Positions 27,714 through 36,233 of a DNA stretch of 64,000 nt are shown here, piece after piece. Each line of letters starts with the position of its first letter. The stretch's first letter is position 1. Origin of the DNA: Rummeliibacillus suwonensis (GTDB taxonomy: Bacteria; Bacillota; Bacilli; Bacillales_A; Planococcaceae); contig NZ_VCBL01000001.1 of the NCBI RefSeq assembly GCF_007896435.1, positions 2,665,078-2,729,077 of the forward strand, given 5' to 3'. A program made the translations under genes and the position numbers. The notes below the pieces were generated by a model that did not search any database, had not been told where the DNA came from, and was given only the letters and a program-made list of their open reading frames with translations.

Positions 27714-28785
27714 CAATTAATTCATCCTGACTATAAAATTTTCTAGCAGTCTTATGTAAATAGGACCAATATTTTTCGGGACTAATCCCTATTCCTGGAC
27801 GTTTCACCCCTAGATTTTCCTTTGTGAATTGCTCTCCCTGCTGAATCGGTTTTAAAGCGACTAAGCTTTTACGTGCCACTGCTTGGTTTTTTATTTCAAC
27901 CTTCATTGGTTCCTTTTCTCCGCTACCTAATGCAAGCTCTACTTGTCGAATGGCAGCCACCATATCTTTCAATTCATCTGGTTCTAATGAAGCTTTATGA
28001 TCTGGTCCAAGTAAATTTCGATCTATTGTAAAATGTTTTTCAATAATGGTGGCACCTTGTGCGACAGCAGCAACAGGGATAATAATTCCTTTAGAATGAT
28101 CTGAAAAACCTATATCTAAGTTTGTTTCTTTTGAAATAGTATGCATAGCATTTAAATTAATAGAATCAAAAGGTGCTGGATATTCTGTCGTGCAATGTAA
28201 AACCACTACATATTTTCTTAATAATGTTTTTGTTTCTTCTCTTCTATAATAGTCCATAACATTTTGATATTGAATATTCTTTTCTTCTGGAAAAGCTAAG
28301 CCAAAAGCAATAAAAGCCAATGCTTCATGAATTTCCTCCATAGATGCCATACCAGTAGAAACAATCATTTTCCTTTTCTTTGTCGCAATATAATGTAAAA
28401 ATGGTATATTCGTTAATTCCCCTGAAGGAATTTTTATTTTTTCAAGATTTAAACGATCAACTAAAAAATCAACACTTTCCACATCAAATGGAGTCGATAA
28501 AAATTCAATATGTTGAGCATTACAGTATTTCTTTAACTCGACAAATTCATCAAACAACAATTCTAAGTTTTTGAGCATTTGATATTGAGAAGATGCTTTT
28601 CCTATATTATCCACTTGATAATTAGCTTGCTTTGCATCTTTCGTTACTAAATTTTCTGCTTTAAAAGTTTGAAATTTAACAGCATCTGCTCCAGCTTCTT
28701 TTGCAACATCTATTAATTGTTTAGCTAAAGAAAAAGAGCCATTATGATTGACTCCCGCCTCAGCGATAATATAAGTATGTGTCAT
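27706..28785 (-). CDS. legI: N-acetylneuraminate synthase family, legionaminic acid synthase
   Basis: Condenses phosphoenolpyruvate with a 2,4-diacetamido-2,4,6-trideoxymannose to give legionaminic acid. The 359-residue product has the NeuB TIM barrel (YIIAEAGVNHNGSFSLAKQL, DAVKFQTFKAENL, FLSTPFDVESVDFL, KIPSGELTNIPFL, VLHCTTEYPAPF, IGFSDHSKG, IEKHFTIDRNLLGPDHKASL). A C-terminal SAF (antifreeze-like) domain follows (RKSLVALKPIQQGEQFT..LGVKRPGIGISP). The ATG overlaps the legG stop (ATGA). Substrate choice between Neu5Ac, legionaminic and pseudaminic acid follows from neighbours, not from this protein alone. Confidence 0.9.
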   Translation of the reverse strand: MTHTYIIAEAGVNHNGSFSLAKQLIDVAKEAGADAVKFQTFKAENLVTKDAKQANYQVDNIGKASSQYQMLKNLELLFDEFVELKKYCNAQHIEFLSTPFDVESVDFLVDRLNLEKIKIPSGELTNIPFLHYIATKKRKMIVSTGMASMEEIHEALAFIAFGLAFPEEKNIQYQNVMDYYRREETKTLLRKYVVVLHCTTEYPAPFDSINLNAMHTISKETNLDIGFSDHSKGIIIPVAAVAQGATIIEKHFTIDRNLLGPDHKASLEPDELKDMVAAIRQVELALGSGEKEPMKVEIKNQAVARKSLVALKPIQQGEQFTKENLGVKRPGIGISPEKYWSYLHKTARKFYSQDELIDE

Positions 28786-29909
28786 AAGTCATAAAACTCC
28801 TTTTGAATTTTAAATGTACTCAAAGATTTTAAAATTTCTATAACCTTTGTTGAAGCATGTCCTTTGCCAAAAATCCGTTCGTAAGATCCATTAAAATTTA
28901 AAGCTTTTTGAATTCCTTTATTTATTTCATTTTGTTGAATTCCTGTTGTAAAAACAGAATGAGGACATTCTCTTCCACTTTGCCTTGTTCCAATATTCAC
29001 TGTAGGAGTTTGTAAATAGGGGACTTCTATCAAACCACTCGATGAATTTCCAATAACTACCTGTGCATATTTAGCTGCACTTAAATATCGTAATTGTCCC
29101 AACGAATCAAAAAAATATGCGTTATCATTCCGTTCGGTAAATTTTTTAATTTTATCATTGATCTCTCGCCCACCATTGTCTGCATTAGCTTTTGTAAATA
29201 CTAAATTAACATCATACTGCGACAAACATTTTAATAATTCATCAATTGTCGAAATCTGTCCATTCGTCTCAGAATGCTGTGTGATCAAAAATAATGGCTT
29301 TTGTACATCTAAATGTAAGTTTTCGTACAATTCTCTTTTAGTCATCAGTTTTAAATTTAAAATATTTTCAATTCCCATGGCACCCACATTAAATACTCGC
29401 TTTGGATTTTCACCTAATTGAATAATTCTTTTGCGATGCCCTTCGGTGCTGGCAAAATGCCATGTTGCCATTTTCGTTATAGAGTGCCGGATAGCATCAT
29501 CATAAGCTCCAAATGTATTTTCCCCGCCATGAAGATGTGCAATTGGAATTTTCATGATTAAAGCGGTTTGTGCAGCTGCTAACATTTCATATCGATCACC
29601 TAAAAGTATTACTAACTCGGGAGATAAACGTTGAAAAGCCGTAGCAAAACCAATAGCAGCTAACCCCATTGATTTAACCACAGCTGTAGGCGTGTCCGAA
29701 GATAATAGCATCTCCACTTTTTCGTTAATCATAAATCCATCTTTTTCAATTTGTTGATAAGTTAAACCAAACTCTGGTGATAAATGCGCTCCTGTCGCAA
29801 TGATTTGCAATTCAAATGAGGGTTCTTTTTGAATTTTTTTCATTAAATTCATCAATAGACCATATTCTGCACGAGTAGCTGTTACAATGGAAATTTTTCT
29901 TTTTTTCAT
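28782..29909 (-). CDS. legG: Hydrolysing UDP/GDP-sugar 2-epimerase
   Basis: The 375-residue product is an NeuC/WecB-type hydrolysing 2-epimerase (ISIVTATRAEYGLLMNLMKK, PELVILLGDRYEMLAAA, IPIAHLHGGE.TFGAYDDAIRHSITKMA, GNSSSGLIEVPYLQTPTVNIGTRQSGR). In the Leg pathway LegG releases the nucleotide and inverts C2 to give 2,4-diacetamido-2,4,6-trideoxymannose. ATG 29909 follows the legC stop directly, with GAGGAG upstream. It is in tight overlap with legI, so the genes are surely co-transcribed. Confidence 0.9.
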   Translation of the reverse strand: MKKRKISIVTATRAEYGLLMNLMKKIQKEPSFELQIIATGAHLSPEFGLTYQQIEKDGFMINEKVEMLLSSDTPTAVVKSMGLAAIGFATAFQRLSPELVILLGDRYEMLAAAQTALIMKIPIAHLHGGENTFGAYDDAIRHSITKMATWHFASTEGHRKRIIQLGENPKRVFNVGAMGIENILNLKLMTKRELYENLHLDVQKPLFLITQHSETNGQISTIDELLKCLSQYDVNLVFTKANADNGGREINDKIKKFTERNDNAYFFDSLGQLRYLSAAKYAQVVIGNSSSGLIEVPYLQTPTVNIGTRQSGRECPHSVFTTGIQQNEINKGIQKALNFNGSYERIFGKGHASTKVIEILKSLSTFKIQKEFYDL

Positions 29910-31073
29910 CTATACTCCTCGCTCTATAGGTGTACTTGGTATATTCACAACTATCTTATTCAAATCTTCAATAACTGATAGATCACTTCTAGGACAATCT
30001 TTATACATTTGTAAATAATGCATTGGCTGCCAAATTGGGCGGCTCATCACACCATTGTCATTTAAATAAGCAAGCACCTCATCACGCTCAATGGTTTTGT
30101 CTAATAATAAAGTTTGTAACCAATAGTTACTACTTGCATATGCAGGTTCGGTAAATAGCTGAACCCCATCTATATTTTTGATAAGGTGTTGATAATAATT
30201 TGTCAACTCTCTTTTCATCTTTATAAATTGAGGTACTTTTTCTAATTGCCCACAACCTAATGCGGCATTAATATTTGGCATACGATAATTATAGCCAATT
30301 TCATCATGAACATATTCCCATCGATGGGGTACTTTTGCAGTCGTCGTTAAATGTTTTGCATAATCTGCTAACTGCTCATCGTTTGTTAAAATAGCGCCCC
30401 CACCACCAGTGGTTGCAATTTTATTGCCATTAAAGCTCATAGCATTGACTTTACCAAAACTACCTGTATGTTTCCCTTTATAATAAGAACCCAATGATTC
30501 AGCTGCATCTTCTATTAAAATAAGACCGTATTTATCGCATACTGACATTAATTCATCTAACTCAACTGGATGCCCAAATGTATGCATTGGAACAACAGCA
30601 CGAATAACTCTCCCAGTTTCTTTATTGAGTAGTTCATCATGTTGACGAACGGCTATTTTTTCTAAATAGGCATCTAATTTTTGTGGGTCAACACCTAAAG
30701 ATTTTTCAGATACATCAATAAAATGTGGAATAGCTCCTGTATAGGAAACAGCATTCGCTGTTGCAATAAACGTCAAAGCTGGCATTAATACTTCATCATT
30801 TGGTTTCACGCCTGCCACTTTTAAAGCAATATGTAGTGCTGCAGTACCATTGACAACTGCCACTGCACGTTTGACACCTACCCTTTTTGCCAAGTCTTCT
30901 TCAAAACGTGTTACATATGCTCCTACAGAAGACACCCAGCCTGTTTTCACGCAATCTGTTACATACTCTAATTCCTTATCACCAAATGTCGGTTCATGAA
31001 GTGGCACAAAATCCTTTTGATAATGTGCTTTAATCTCTTTGATAAATCCATTCCATTGAGTATTGTTGATCAT
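29910..31073 (-). CDS. legC: PLP-dependent sugar aminotransferase
   Basis: The 387-residue product is a DegT/DnrJ/EryC1/ArnB-type aminotransferase. It has the EPTFGDKELEYV start, the fold motif VNGTAALHIALKVAGVKPND, LILIEDAAESLGS, and a PLP lysine in MSFNGNKIATTGGGGAI. It should transfer an amino group from glutamate to C4 of the 4-keto sugar made by LegB. The ATG overlaps the legB stop (ATGA). It continues directly into legG. Similar enzymes act in pseudaminic acid synthesis, but the partner epimerase and dehydratase types favour the legionaminic route. Confidence 0.88.
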   Translation of the reverse strand: MINNTQWNGFIKEIKAHYQKDFVPLHEPTFGDKELEYVTDCVKTGWVSSVGAYVTRFEEDLAKRVGVKRAVAVVNGTAALHIALKVAGVKPNDEVLMPALTFIATANAVSYTGAIPHFIDVSEKSLGVDPQKLDAYLEKIAVRQHDELLNKETGRVIRAVVPMHTFGHPVELDELMSVCDKYGLILIEDAAESLGSYYKGKHTGSFGKVNAMSFNGNKIATTGGGGAILTNDEQLADYAKHLTTTAKVPHRWEYVHDEIGYNYRMPNINAALGCGQLEKVPQFIKMKRELTNYYQHLIKNIDGVQLFTEPAYASSNYWLQTLLLDKTIERDEVLAYLNDNGVMSRPIWQPMHYLQMYKDCPRSDLSVIEDLNKIVVNIPSTPIERGV

Positions 31074-32068
31074 ATATTATAAACATCTGCCTTATATTGA
31101 GCTAAATTTTGTGGATTGGTAAACCAATCCATGGTTTCTTTTAAACCTTTGCGGAAACCTTCTTTACCACCATATTGCGGTTGCCAGCCGACCAATTCTT
31201 TTGCTTTTTTATTTTCAGCCCATAGGCGGTTGACTTCACTTTTTTCAGGGCGCAAACGTTGTTCATCTGTTTCAATTTTTAGATTTACATTCATAATATC
31301 GGCAATTAGTTTAGCCGTTTCACCAATGGAAACTTCGTAGTTAGAACCAATATTAATGACTTCACCAATGGCCTTTTCTGAATTCATCACTGAAATAAAG
31401 CCAGATACAGTATCTTTGATAAAATTAAAATCACGTGTTGGACTAACAGCACCTAGCTGAATCGTTTCTTTACCATTCGCTAATTGACTAATAATAGTTG
31501 GAATGACTGCACGCGCTGATTGACGTGGACCGTATGTATTAAATGGACGAATCAAAGAAACAGGCGTATCGAATGAACGATAGTAAGACATCGCAATTTG
31601 ATCAGCACCAATTTTAGAAGCTGAATAAGGCGATTGTCCTTGTAAAGGGTGTTCTTCATCTATTGGCACATAAAGAGCTGTTCCATATACTTCACTTGTT
31701 GAAGTCTGAACTACTTTTTCTACGCCTAATTCCCGAGCTGCTTGCACAATATTCAGTGCCCCATTAATATTCGTTTCTATATAAGTTGCAGGGGAATGAT
31801 ACGAATATGGAATAGCAATCAATGCGGCTAAGTTTAAGACATGCGTACAGCCTTTCATTGCCTCCTTCACACCAAAAGGATCCCGAATATCCCCTGAAAA
31901 AATATCTAATGAATCTTTAATCTCTTTAGGAGAATGATCCAACCATCCCCATGAATTAAAAGAATTATAATAGACAAAAGCACGCACATCATACCCTTGA
32001 CGTACTAATTCTTCTGTTAAATGAGAGCCGATAAAACCATCTGCACCAGTTACTAGGATTTTTTTCAT
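31070..32068 (-). CDS. legB: NAD-dependent nucleotide-sugar 4,6-dehydratase
   Basis: The 332-residue short-chain dehydrogenase-type protein has GADGFIGSHLTEELVRQGYDV (NAD loop), TSTSEVYGTALY, the catalytic YSASKIGADQ (YxxxK), and RPFNTYGPRQSARAVIPTII. It is the first committed step: removal of water to make a 4-keto-6-deoxy sugar nucleotide. ATG 32068 is chosen because AAGGTG lies about six bases upstream; a GTG three codons earlier has no proper site. It begins the legB-C-G-I-H-ptmE-F series. Retention or inversion at C5 cannot be told by eye, but the best match in type is LegB and not PseB. Confidence 0.88.
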   Translation of the reverse strand: MKKILVTGADGFIGSHLTEELVRQGYDVRAFVYYNSFNSWGWLDHSPKEIKDSLDIFSGDIRDPFGVKEAMKGCTHVLNLAALIAIPYSYHSPATYIETNINGALNIVQAARELGVEKVVQTSTSEVYGTALYVPIDEEHPLQGQSPYSASKIGADQIAMSYYRSFDTPVSLIRPFNTYGPRQSARAVIPTIISQLANGKETIQLGAVSPTRDFNFIKDTVSGFISVMNSEKAIGEVINIGSNYEVSIGETAKLIADIMNVNLKIETDEQRLRPEKSEVNRLWAENKKAKELVGWQPQYGGKEGFRKGLKETMDWFTNPQNLAQYKADVYNI

Positions 32069-32083
32069 ATTATTCACCTTTAA

Positions 32084-32395
32084 TTAATTTTTATTTAGCT
32101 CTTCTTTCAAAAACAATAGTAATTCATATTCTACAATATCACCTAGTAGGTAATAATTTTTTTCACTTAGTGCTATATTAATCTTTTTTAATATTTCATT
32201 TAGCACTTCTACTTGTTTTTGGTTATGAGATGCTATTAAATATTTACTAATCCATGAAATTCCTTCAACTAAATCTTCAAAATCTTTTGTAAAAAGTTCT
32301 TCATTTTCTTCTTTTAATTCAGTTATGAATTTTGGTAAATTATTAACTAATTGTAAAACATATTTTTGATAAGATTCATATAATTCTTCATTCAT
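32084..32395 (-). CDS. Small helical protein of unknown function in the maf-leg operon
   Basis: I do not recognise it. The 103-residue product is acidic and helical (MNEELYESYQKYVLQLVNNL, LFTKDFEDLVEGISWISKYL, LGDIVEYELLLFLKEEL), with no membrane segment or cysteine. It lies ten bases after maf and 15 before legB, with AAAGGAAAG upstream, so it is surely co-transcribed. Its size and position suggest an accessory or chaperone protein for Maf-mediated flagellin glycosylation, similar in kind to small helical export chaperones. That is speculation. Confidence 0.7.
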   Translation of the reverse strand: MNEELYESYQKYVLQLVNNLPKFITELKEENEELFTKDFEDLVEGISWISKYLIASHNQKQVEVLNEILKKINIALSEKNYYLLGDIVEYELLLFLKEELNKN

Positions 32396-32405
32396 ATTTC
32401 ATTAC

Positions 32406-34085
32406 CTATCTTTCCTTTTGATAATGGTCATACATTTTTTTTACTTTTCCCCATACTTCAATTGTTTTTTTATACATTTCATTATACAAATAATAATTTT
32501 GGTCATATACGCGATTGTATATTTCTTGATCAGTTTCTTCTAATTTTGGTCTAAACTTTTGCAAAACGACTGCATCAATTTTTTGAAAAACAACACCAAT
32601 GCCCGTTTGGTCCATTAATTTTTGTATCTTGGAATCCTGTTCACCTAGAAAATCTACAATTGCATGATCTAACAATGAATGATGAACAATTTTCTCAACA
32701 CATTGTTTTAAGATTTTTTCCAATTCATCTAATAGCGAAAGAATTGTTGCAAAGCCTTGTACGATTTTTTTTCTATCAACACTTGCCTCAATAGCAGTCC
32801 TTGATATTGTTCGATCATCACAATGCTTTTTACAATTACGTTCTAAAAATTGCTGAAACGGTATATTCATAAATTCTTCAATCAGAATGCCTCCCTCTGT
32901 ACAATTAAAAGTGCGGTTTTGCCCATCAAATCTCCTGCATAAGATTTCAAAGGATTTTTTCATTTGATAAAATGGATGATCGGTTAAAACTTTTTCATCT
33001 TCATTATAACCTTCTGTATAAAATAGGCCTCTCTTCTTTACTTCTTCATCGCTCAATTTTTTTCTGTTTAAATTATTTTCAGCATGCGTCTGAAAATTAG
33101 TATATGCTAAATCTTGTCCTATAAACGCAATATTTCCAGTCGTCATTTTTAATGCTAGGGCATAAGCATAGTTAGCAACAGAGCCTCCACCTGCTAAAGT
33201 ACAAAGGTCTTTGGATGAAAACAAAGAGAATGGATGAGATAATTTTTGAAAAACCTCAGAAACGAAAAAATATGCTTCAGAAGAATTTAATAAAGGACCG
33301 ATTTTATAATAATGTTCCATTGAGTATACTAATTTCGTATGACTTAAATTTGCTGAAATATTCTTAAAATGTTCATAATAAATTTTTGAACCGTCTACCG
33401 AAAATAAATAATCTGGAACAATATTTTCTTTTAATAAAGAATTAATGGTTGTACCAGAACATAGCAAAATTATTTGATTACGGTATTTTTTCAGTGAAGC
33501 TAGTTGCTTTGTTAAAGAAGGTCCACCTGAAGCAATAACAATTGGAATATTATGTTGATGATACAGGGCAGATATAGGACTATCTTTCATAGCAGCATAA
33601 AAACTATTATTTAAAAAATTCATATACCATTCTTCAGCATGAGAATTAAGCGTATTCTGAATGATAATATTGGAATATAAATGTTCCTTCACCCACAAAA
33701 GAATATCTTTGATTTTGGGTGTAACAATTTTTTCATAATTAGGTGCAACAATAACATTGACAGAATCCGTTACATGTATAGCTGATCTTAATGCCATTTC
33801 TATTTCTTTCTGATTTTCACTATCTACATAAACTACATCTGGAATATTTTTTAACAGCGGTTCTAAAACTAAAATTTCTTCGTCTTCGTTTTTCTGCTTC
33901 GATAATTCTCTGTATATATATCCTTTTCCATATCCTATTAGTAATTGAATATCTGCTGGGCGATAGTGTTTTTTAACAAAATATTTCGCTTCTTCCGTAG
34001 GATTATAGGGACTGTGTAAACAGATTCCATTCACTTTTATGATTTCTTCTCCATTTTTAGCTACATCGGTTTGAATATCAAGCAA
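32406..34085 (-). CDS. maf: Motility-associated Maf glycosyltransferase (DUF115 family)
   Basis: Maf proteins transfer nonulosonic acids from CMP-donors to Ser/Thr of flagellin in the cytosol before export. The 559-residue product has the central DUF115 domain: PIVIASGGPSLTKQLASLKK, ILLCSGTTINSLLKENIVPDYLFSVDG and LAGGGSVANYAYALALKM, followed by IAFIGQDLAYT with HAENN. An N-terminal MAF-type domain precedes it (IQLLIGYGKGYIYREL). The start is TTG 34085 with AAAGGAA upstream. It lies next to hag and in front of legB, with its own sigma-D-like promoter. The donor is most likely the CMP-legionaminic-type sugar made by the downstream genes. The family call is strong; acceptor and donor are inferred. 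Confidence 0.88.
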   Translation of the reverse strand: MLDIQTDVAKNGEEIIKVNGICLHSPYNPTEEAKYFVKKHYRPADIQLLIGYGKGYIYRELSKQKNEDEEILVLEPLLKNIPDVVYVDSENQKEIEMALRSAIHVTDSVNVIVAPNYEKIVTPKIKDILLWVKEHLYSNIIIQNTLNSHAEEWYMNFLNNSFYAAMKDSPISALYHQHNIPIVIASGGPSLTKQLASLKKYRNQIILLCSGTTINSLLKENIVPDYLFSVDGSKIYYEHFKNISANLSHTKLVYSMEHYYKIGPLLNSSEAYFFVSEVFQKLSHPFSLFSSKDLCTLAGGGSVANYAYALALKMTTGNIAFIGQDLAYTNFQTHAENNLNRKKLSDEEVKKRGLFYTEGYNEDEKVLTDHPFYQMKKSFEILCRRFDGQNRTFNCTEGGILIEEFMNIPFQQFLERNCKKHCDDRTISRTAIEASVDRKKIVQGFATILSLLDELEKILKQCVEKIVHHSLLDHAIVDFLGEQDSKIQKLMDQTGIGVVFQKIDAVVLQKFRPKLEETDQEIYNRVYDQNYYLYNEMYKKTIEVWGKVKKMYDHYQKER

Positions 34086-34115
34086 TAGAAAACATTCCTT
34101 TCTTTGTTACAGTAT

Positions 34116-34123
34116 ATATCGGT
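34116..34123 (-). promoter_or_regulatory. Sigma-D-like -10 of the maf-leg operon
   Basis: On the minus strand ACCGATAT matches seven of eight -10 positions of the sigma-D consensus. The expected -35 (TAAA) is poor here: TTAT at 15-base spacing. It gives a leader of about 24 bases. It is the only promoter-like element seen between the hag terminator and maf. Confidence 0.5.
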
Positions 34124-34171
34124 TTATTTTTCAAAAATATAAGTTCATCAACCATATTTGTAGCATTAAAA

Positions 34172-34208
34172 AAGCAAGAAAAGAGATGATAAATCTCTTC
34201 TCCTGCTT
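34172..34208 (-). terminator. Intrinsic terminator of hag
   Basis: AAGCAAGAAAAGAGAT (34172-34187) pairs with ATCTCTTCTCCTGCTT (34193-34208) with two G-U type positions. On the minus strand a run of six T follows. It is a strong terminator, as expected for an abundant mRNA. Confidence 0.9.
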
Positions 34209-34244
34209 ATTAAAATGATATAGACTTTACAATCAATTATTATC

Positions 34245-35075
34245 TTATTGTAATAATTGTAGAACACCTTGAGGTTGTTGGTTCGCTTGTGCCAACATAG
34301 ATTGTGCAGCTTGTGTTAAGATATTATTTTTTGTAAATGCCATCATTTCTTTTGCCATATCTGTATCACGAACACGAGATTCAGCAGCTGTTAAGTTTTC
34401 AGAAGCAACACCTAAGTTATTGATGGTATGTTCTAAGCGGTTTTGAACAGCCCCTAGACCAGAACGAGTTTTAGATACTTTGTTAATAGCTGAATCAATT
34501 AATTTGATAGCATTTGATGCATTACCACCAGTTGAAACGCTAACTGTACCAGATTGTACACCCAATGCTGTTGCACTCATATCAGCAATTTTCAAGTTCA
34601 ATGTTTGACCTTTATTGGCACCAATTTGGAATGTTAAACCAGTATCAGATTGAGAACCATCAATTAATTTTTTATTGTTGAATTCTGTTTGTTCAGCAAT
34701 ACGTGTAATTTCTTGTTGTAGTTGTGAAATTTCATCATTCAAATTACTACGGTCATTTGTAGCTTCATCGTTTGTATCGTTACGAGATTGTACTGCTAAT
34801 TCACGCATACGTTGAAGAATTGAATGTGTTTCGTTCAATGCACCTTCAGCTGTTTGGATTAAAGAAATACCATCTTGTGAGTTTTTAGATGCCATGTTCA
34901 AACCAGAGATTTGTCCGCGCATTTTTTCAGAGATAGCAAGACCAGCAGCATCATCACCAGCACGGTTGATTTTGTAACCTGAAGATAATTTTTCTAAGTT
35001 TTTAGAAGCGGCATCATTGTTGATTCCTAAATTACGGTGTGCATTTAAAGCTGAAATATTGTGTTGAATTCTCAT
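34245..35075 (-). CDS. hag: Flagellin
   Basis: The structural protein of the flagellar filament. The 276-residue product is short, as in many Bacillales (B. subtilis Hag has 304). The conserved N-terminal D0/D1 region reads MRIQHNISALNAHRNLG...LSSGYKINRAGDDAAGLAIS, and the C-terminal D1/D0 region reads RSGLGAVQNRLEHTINNLG to the end QPQGVLQLLQ. The middle (residues about 150-195) is brief and rich in Ser, Thr and Gly (TVSVSTGGNASNA), with plausible sites for O-glycosylation by Maf. Lysines in the same exposed region could be FliB targets. There is no tryptophan and no cysteine. It has its own sigma-D promoter and a leader with a CsrA-like hairpin, next to csrA and fliW. Confidence 0.97.
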   Translation of the reverse strand: MRIQHNISALNAHRNLGINNDAASKNLEKLSSGYKINRAGDDAAGLAISEKMRGQISGLNMASKNSQDGISLIQTAEGALNETHSILQRMRELAVQSRNDTNDEATNDRSNLNDEISQLQQEITRIAEQTEFNNKKLIDGSQSDTGLTFQIGANKGQTLNLKIADMSATALGVQSGTVSVSTGGNASNAIKLIDSAINKVSKTRSGLGAVQNRLEHTINNLGVASENLTAAESRVRDTDMAKEMMAFTKNNILTQAAQSMLAQANQQPQGVLQLLQ

Positions 35076-35106
35076 AATGAGATTCCTCCTTGAAATGTTT
35101 TTATTT

Positions 35107-35120
35107 CCACGTCCCTGTGG
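35107..35120 (-). promoter_or_regulatory. Putative CsrA-binding hairpin in the hag leader
   Basis: In the minus-strand leader CCAC (35120-35117) and GTGG (35110-35107) form a stem (five pairs with a flanking T-A) whose loop is AGGGAC. This gives a GGA-containing loop as in CsrA sites. The second site would be the ribosome-binding region AAGGAGG just before the start at 35075. In B. subtilis CsrA represses hag through two leader sites and FliW relieves it. The same layout here is inferred from sequence. Confidence 0.5.
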
Positions 35121-35149
35121 AGTTGTTTGGCTTTCGCCCTACACAATAT

Positions 35150-35176
35150 ATATCGTGAAGCATTTTAGATTGTTTA
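35150..35176 (-). promoter_or_regulatory. Sigma-D promoter of hag
   Basis: On the minus strand TAAA (35176-35173), exactly 15 bases, then CACGATAT (35157-35150), where the last six bases fit the consensus. It predicts a leader of about 65-70 bases. Position and spacing match the known hag promoter of B. subtilis. Confidence 0.75.
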
Positions 35177-35271
35177 GTTAATTTTTAAATTTTTTTATTA
35201 TTTTTTGAGAAATTTCATATTTTATTTTCTCTTATTGTTAATGGATTAAAGAAAATAATTGATATTCATGA

Positions 35272-35514
35272 CTAATTTTCTTTATTAATATCCTTTTTTC
35301 CTTCCCATCCCTTCAACAAATCAATCGAAGCATTCAGCGCCGCTTTGTTTTCTTCTTGGATAGCTTTATAGACTTCGGAGCGATGGACTTTAACAGAGCG
35401 AGGGGCATCGATGCCGAGTTTGACTTGATCGCCTTCGACTGCAATAATTTTCACTTCAATAGTATCACCAATCATGATAGATTCACCTGTTTTGCGTGTG
35501 AGGACTAGCATCAT
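35272..35514 (-). CDS. csrA: Carbon storage regulator CsrA
   Basis: CsrA is an RNA-binding dimer that blocks translation of hag mRNA until FliW sequesters it. The 80-residue product has the family core ([43 protein letters not shown]) with the RNA-contact Leu4/Thr5/Arg6-type start and the GIxAPxxVxVxRxE strand. The C-terminal tail is long, as in Bacillus. The ATG at 35514 overlaps the fliW stop by four bases (ATGA); a second ATG lies three bases later. The gene lies between fliW and hag, which is the regulatory trio of Bacillus. Confidence 0.97.
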   Translation of the reverse strand: MMLVLTRKTGESIMIGDTIEVKIIAVEGDQVKLGIDAPRSVKVHRSEVYKAIQEENKAALNASIDLLKGWEGKKDINKEN

Positions 35515-35954
35515 TTTGCCCCCTCTGTCACTGATTGGAGTGGAAAATGTAGTAATTCTTGATGATTATCTTTTAAAATGATTTGTTTACCTTGTTGTTT
35601 TTTGGTGTTGATAACAATAGGTGCTAACAGATTGATCGTTGAGTTTGGTAACGTGTCTTTCAATGTGACAATGGCGTATGTAATAATATCTTCCTGCTTT
35701 TCAATGCTAAGTGCTTCTACATCTTCATCGGACAAGTCGAATGCGTAGTCCGCTTTAAACAAGTATGGAAAAGCAAGTACAAAGCCGGTTTGAACAGTGT
35801 TTGTTGATTGTAAAATGATGAATGGTGTATTTTCTCCAAATGGAATCAGTACAAATTGTTTTTCGTCTGGAAAGCCTGGGATGCCTTCTTCAAAAGTTAT
35901 AAGCTGTTCCTTTTCGACTTCTACTTGTCCTAAGAATTTTGTATCTATTTTCAA
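35511..35954 (-). CDS. fliW: Flagellar assembly factor FliW
   Basis: FliW binds flagellin or CsrA. When Hag is secreted, free FliW binds CsrA and relieves repression of hag. The product has 147 residues from TTG 35954 ([20 protein letters not shown]). Typical features are [19 protein letters not shown], the [16 protein letters not shown] segment and [20 protein letters not shown] 35954 is chosen because GGGAG lies seven bases upstream and it matches the family start; a second TTG seven codons earlier is less likely. It is followed by csrA and hag. Confidence 0.93.
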   Translation of the reverse strand: MKIDTKFLGQVEVEKEQLITFEEGIPGFPDEKQFVLIPFGENTPFIILQSTNTVQTGFVLAFPYLFKADYAFDLSDEDVEALSIEKQEDIITYAIVTLKDTLPNSTINLLAPIVINTKKQQGKQIILKDNHQELLHFPLQSVTEGAK

Positions 35955-36061
35955 TGTATTTCTCCCTCGTTTCAACTGTATTTTCTAATTCTTTTCTACT
36001 ATTTTAACATAGACTTTTTAAGAAGTAAGTGTTGGCTGTTATCTATCCCACAGTGACAGGC

Positions 36062-36196
36062 AATCATACGTCCACCTTAAAATTCAACGAAAGTAATGAA
36101 GTTAGATGAGCGATCAGCTGTCGCATGTGTCCAATTAGTTGAACTAATCATCAGTGGTGGATAAAGAAAAATCCACTGATAAAGGTTCACTTTATG
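36062..36196 (-). repeat. Dispersed intergenic element, copy M (reverse orientation)
   Basis: On the minus strand it reads ATAAAGTGAACC, then a hairpin ATCAGTGG/CCACTGAT (36173-36180 with 36150-36157), then GATTAGTTCAACTAATTGG, then ACAGCTGATCG. Box order is the same as in copies A and B. It lies between the yviE-type gene and fliW. Confidence 0.6.
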
Positions 36197-36205
36197 ACAA
36201 AAAAG

Positions 36206-36233
36206 AAGTGTACGCTAGATTAGCATACACCTT
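36206..36233 (-). terminator. Intrinsic terminator after the yviE-type gene
   Basis: AAGTGTACGCTA (36206-36217) pairs with TAGCATACACCTT (36221-36233), with a 3-base loop. The stem begins inside the stop codon of the gene ending at 36232. The minus strand continues CTTTTTTG. It ends the flgK-flgL-yviE unit before fliW. Confidence 0.8.
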
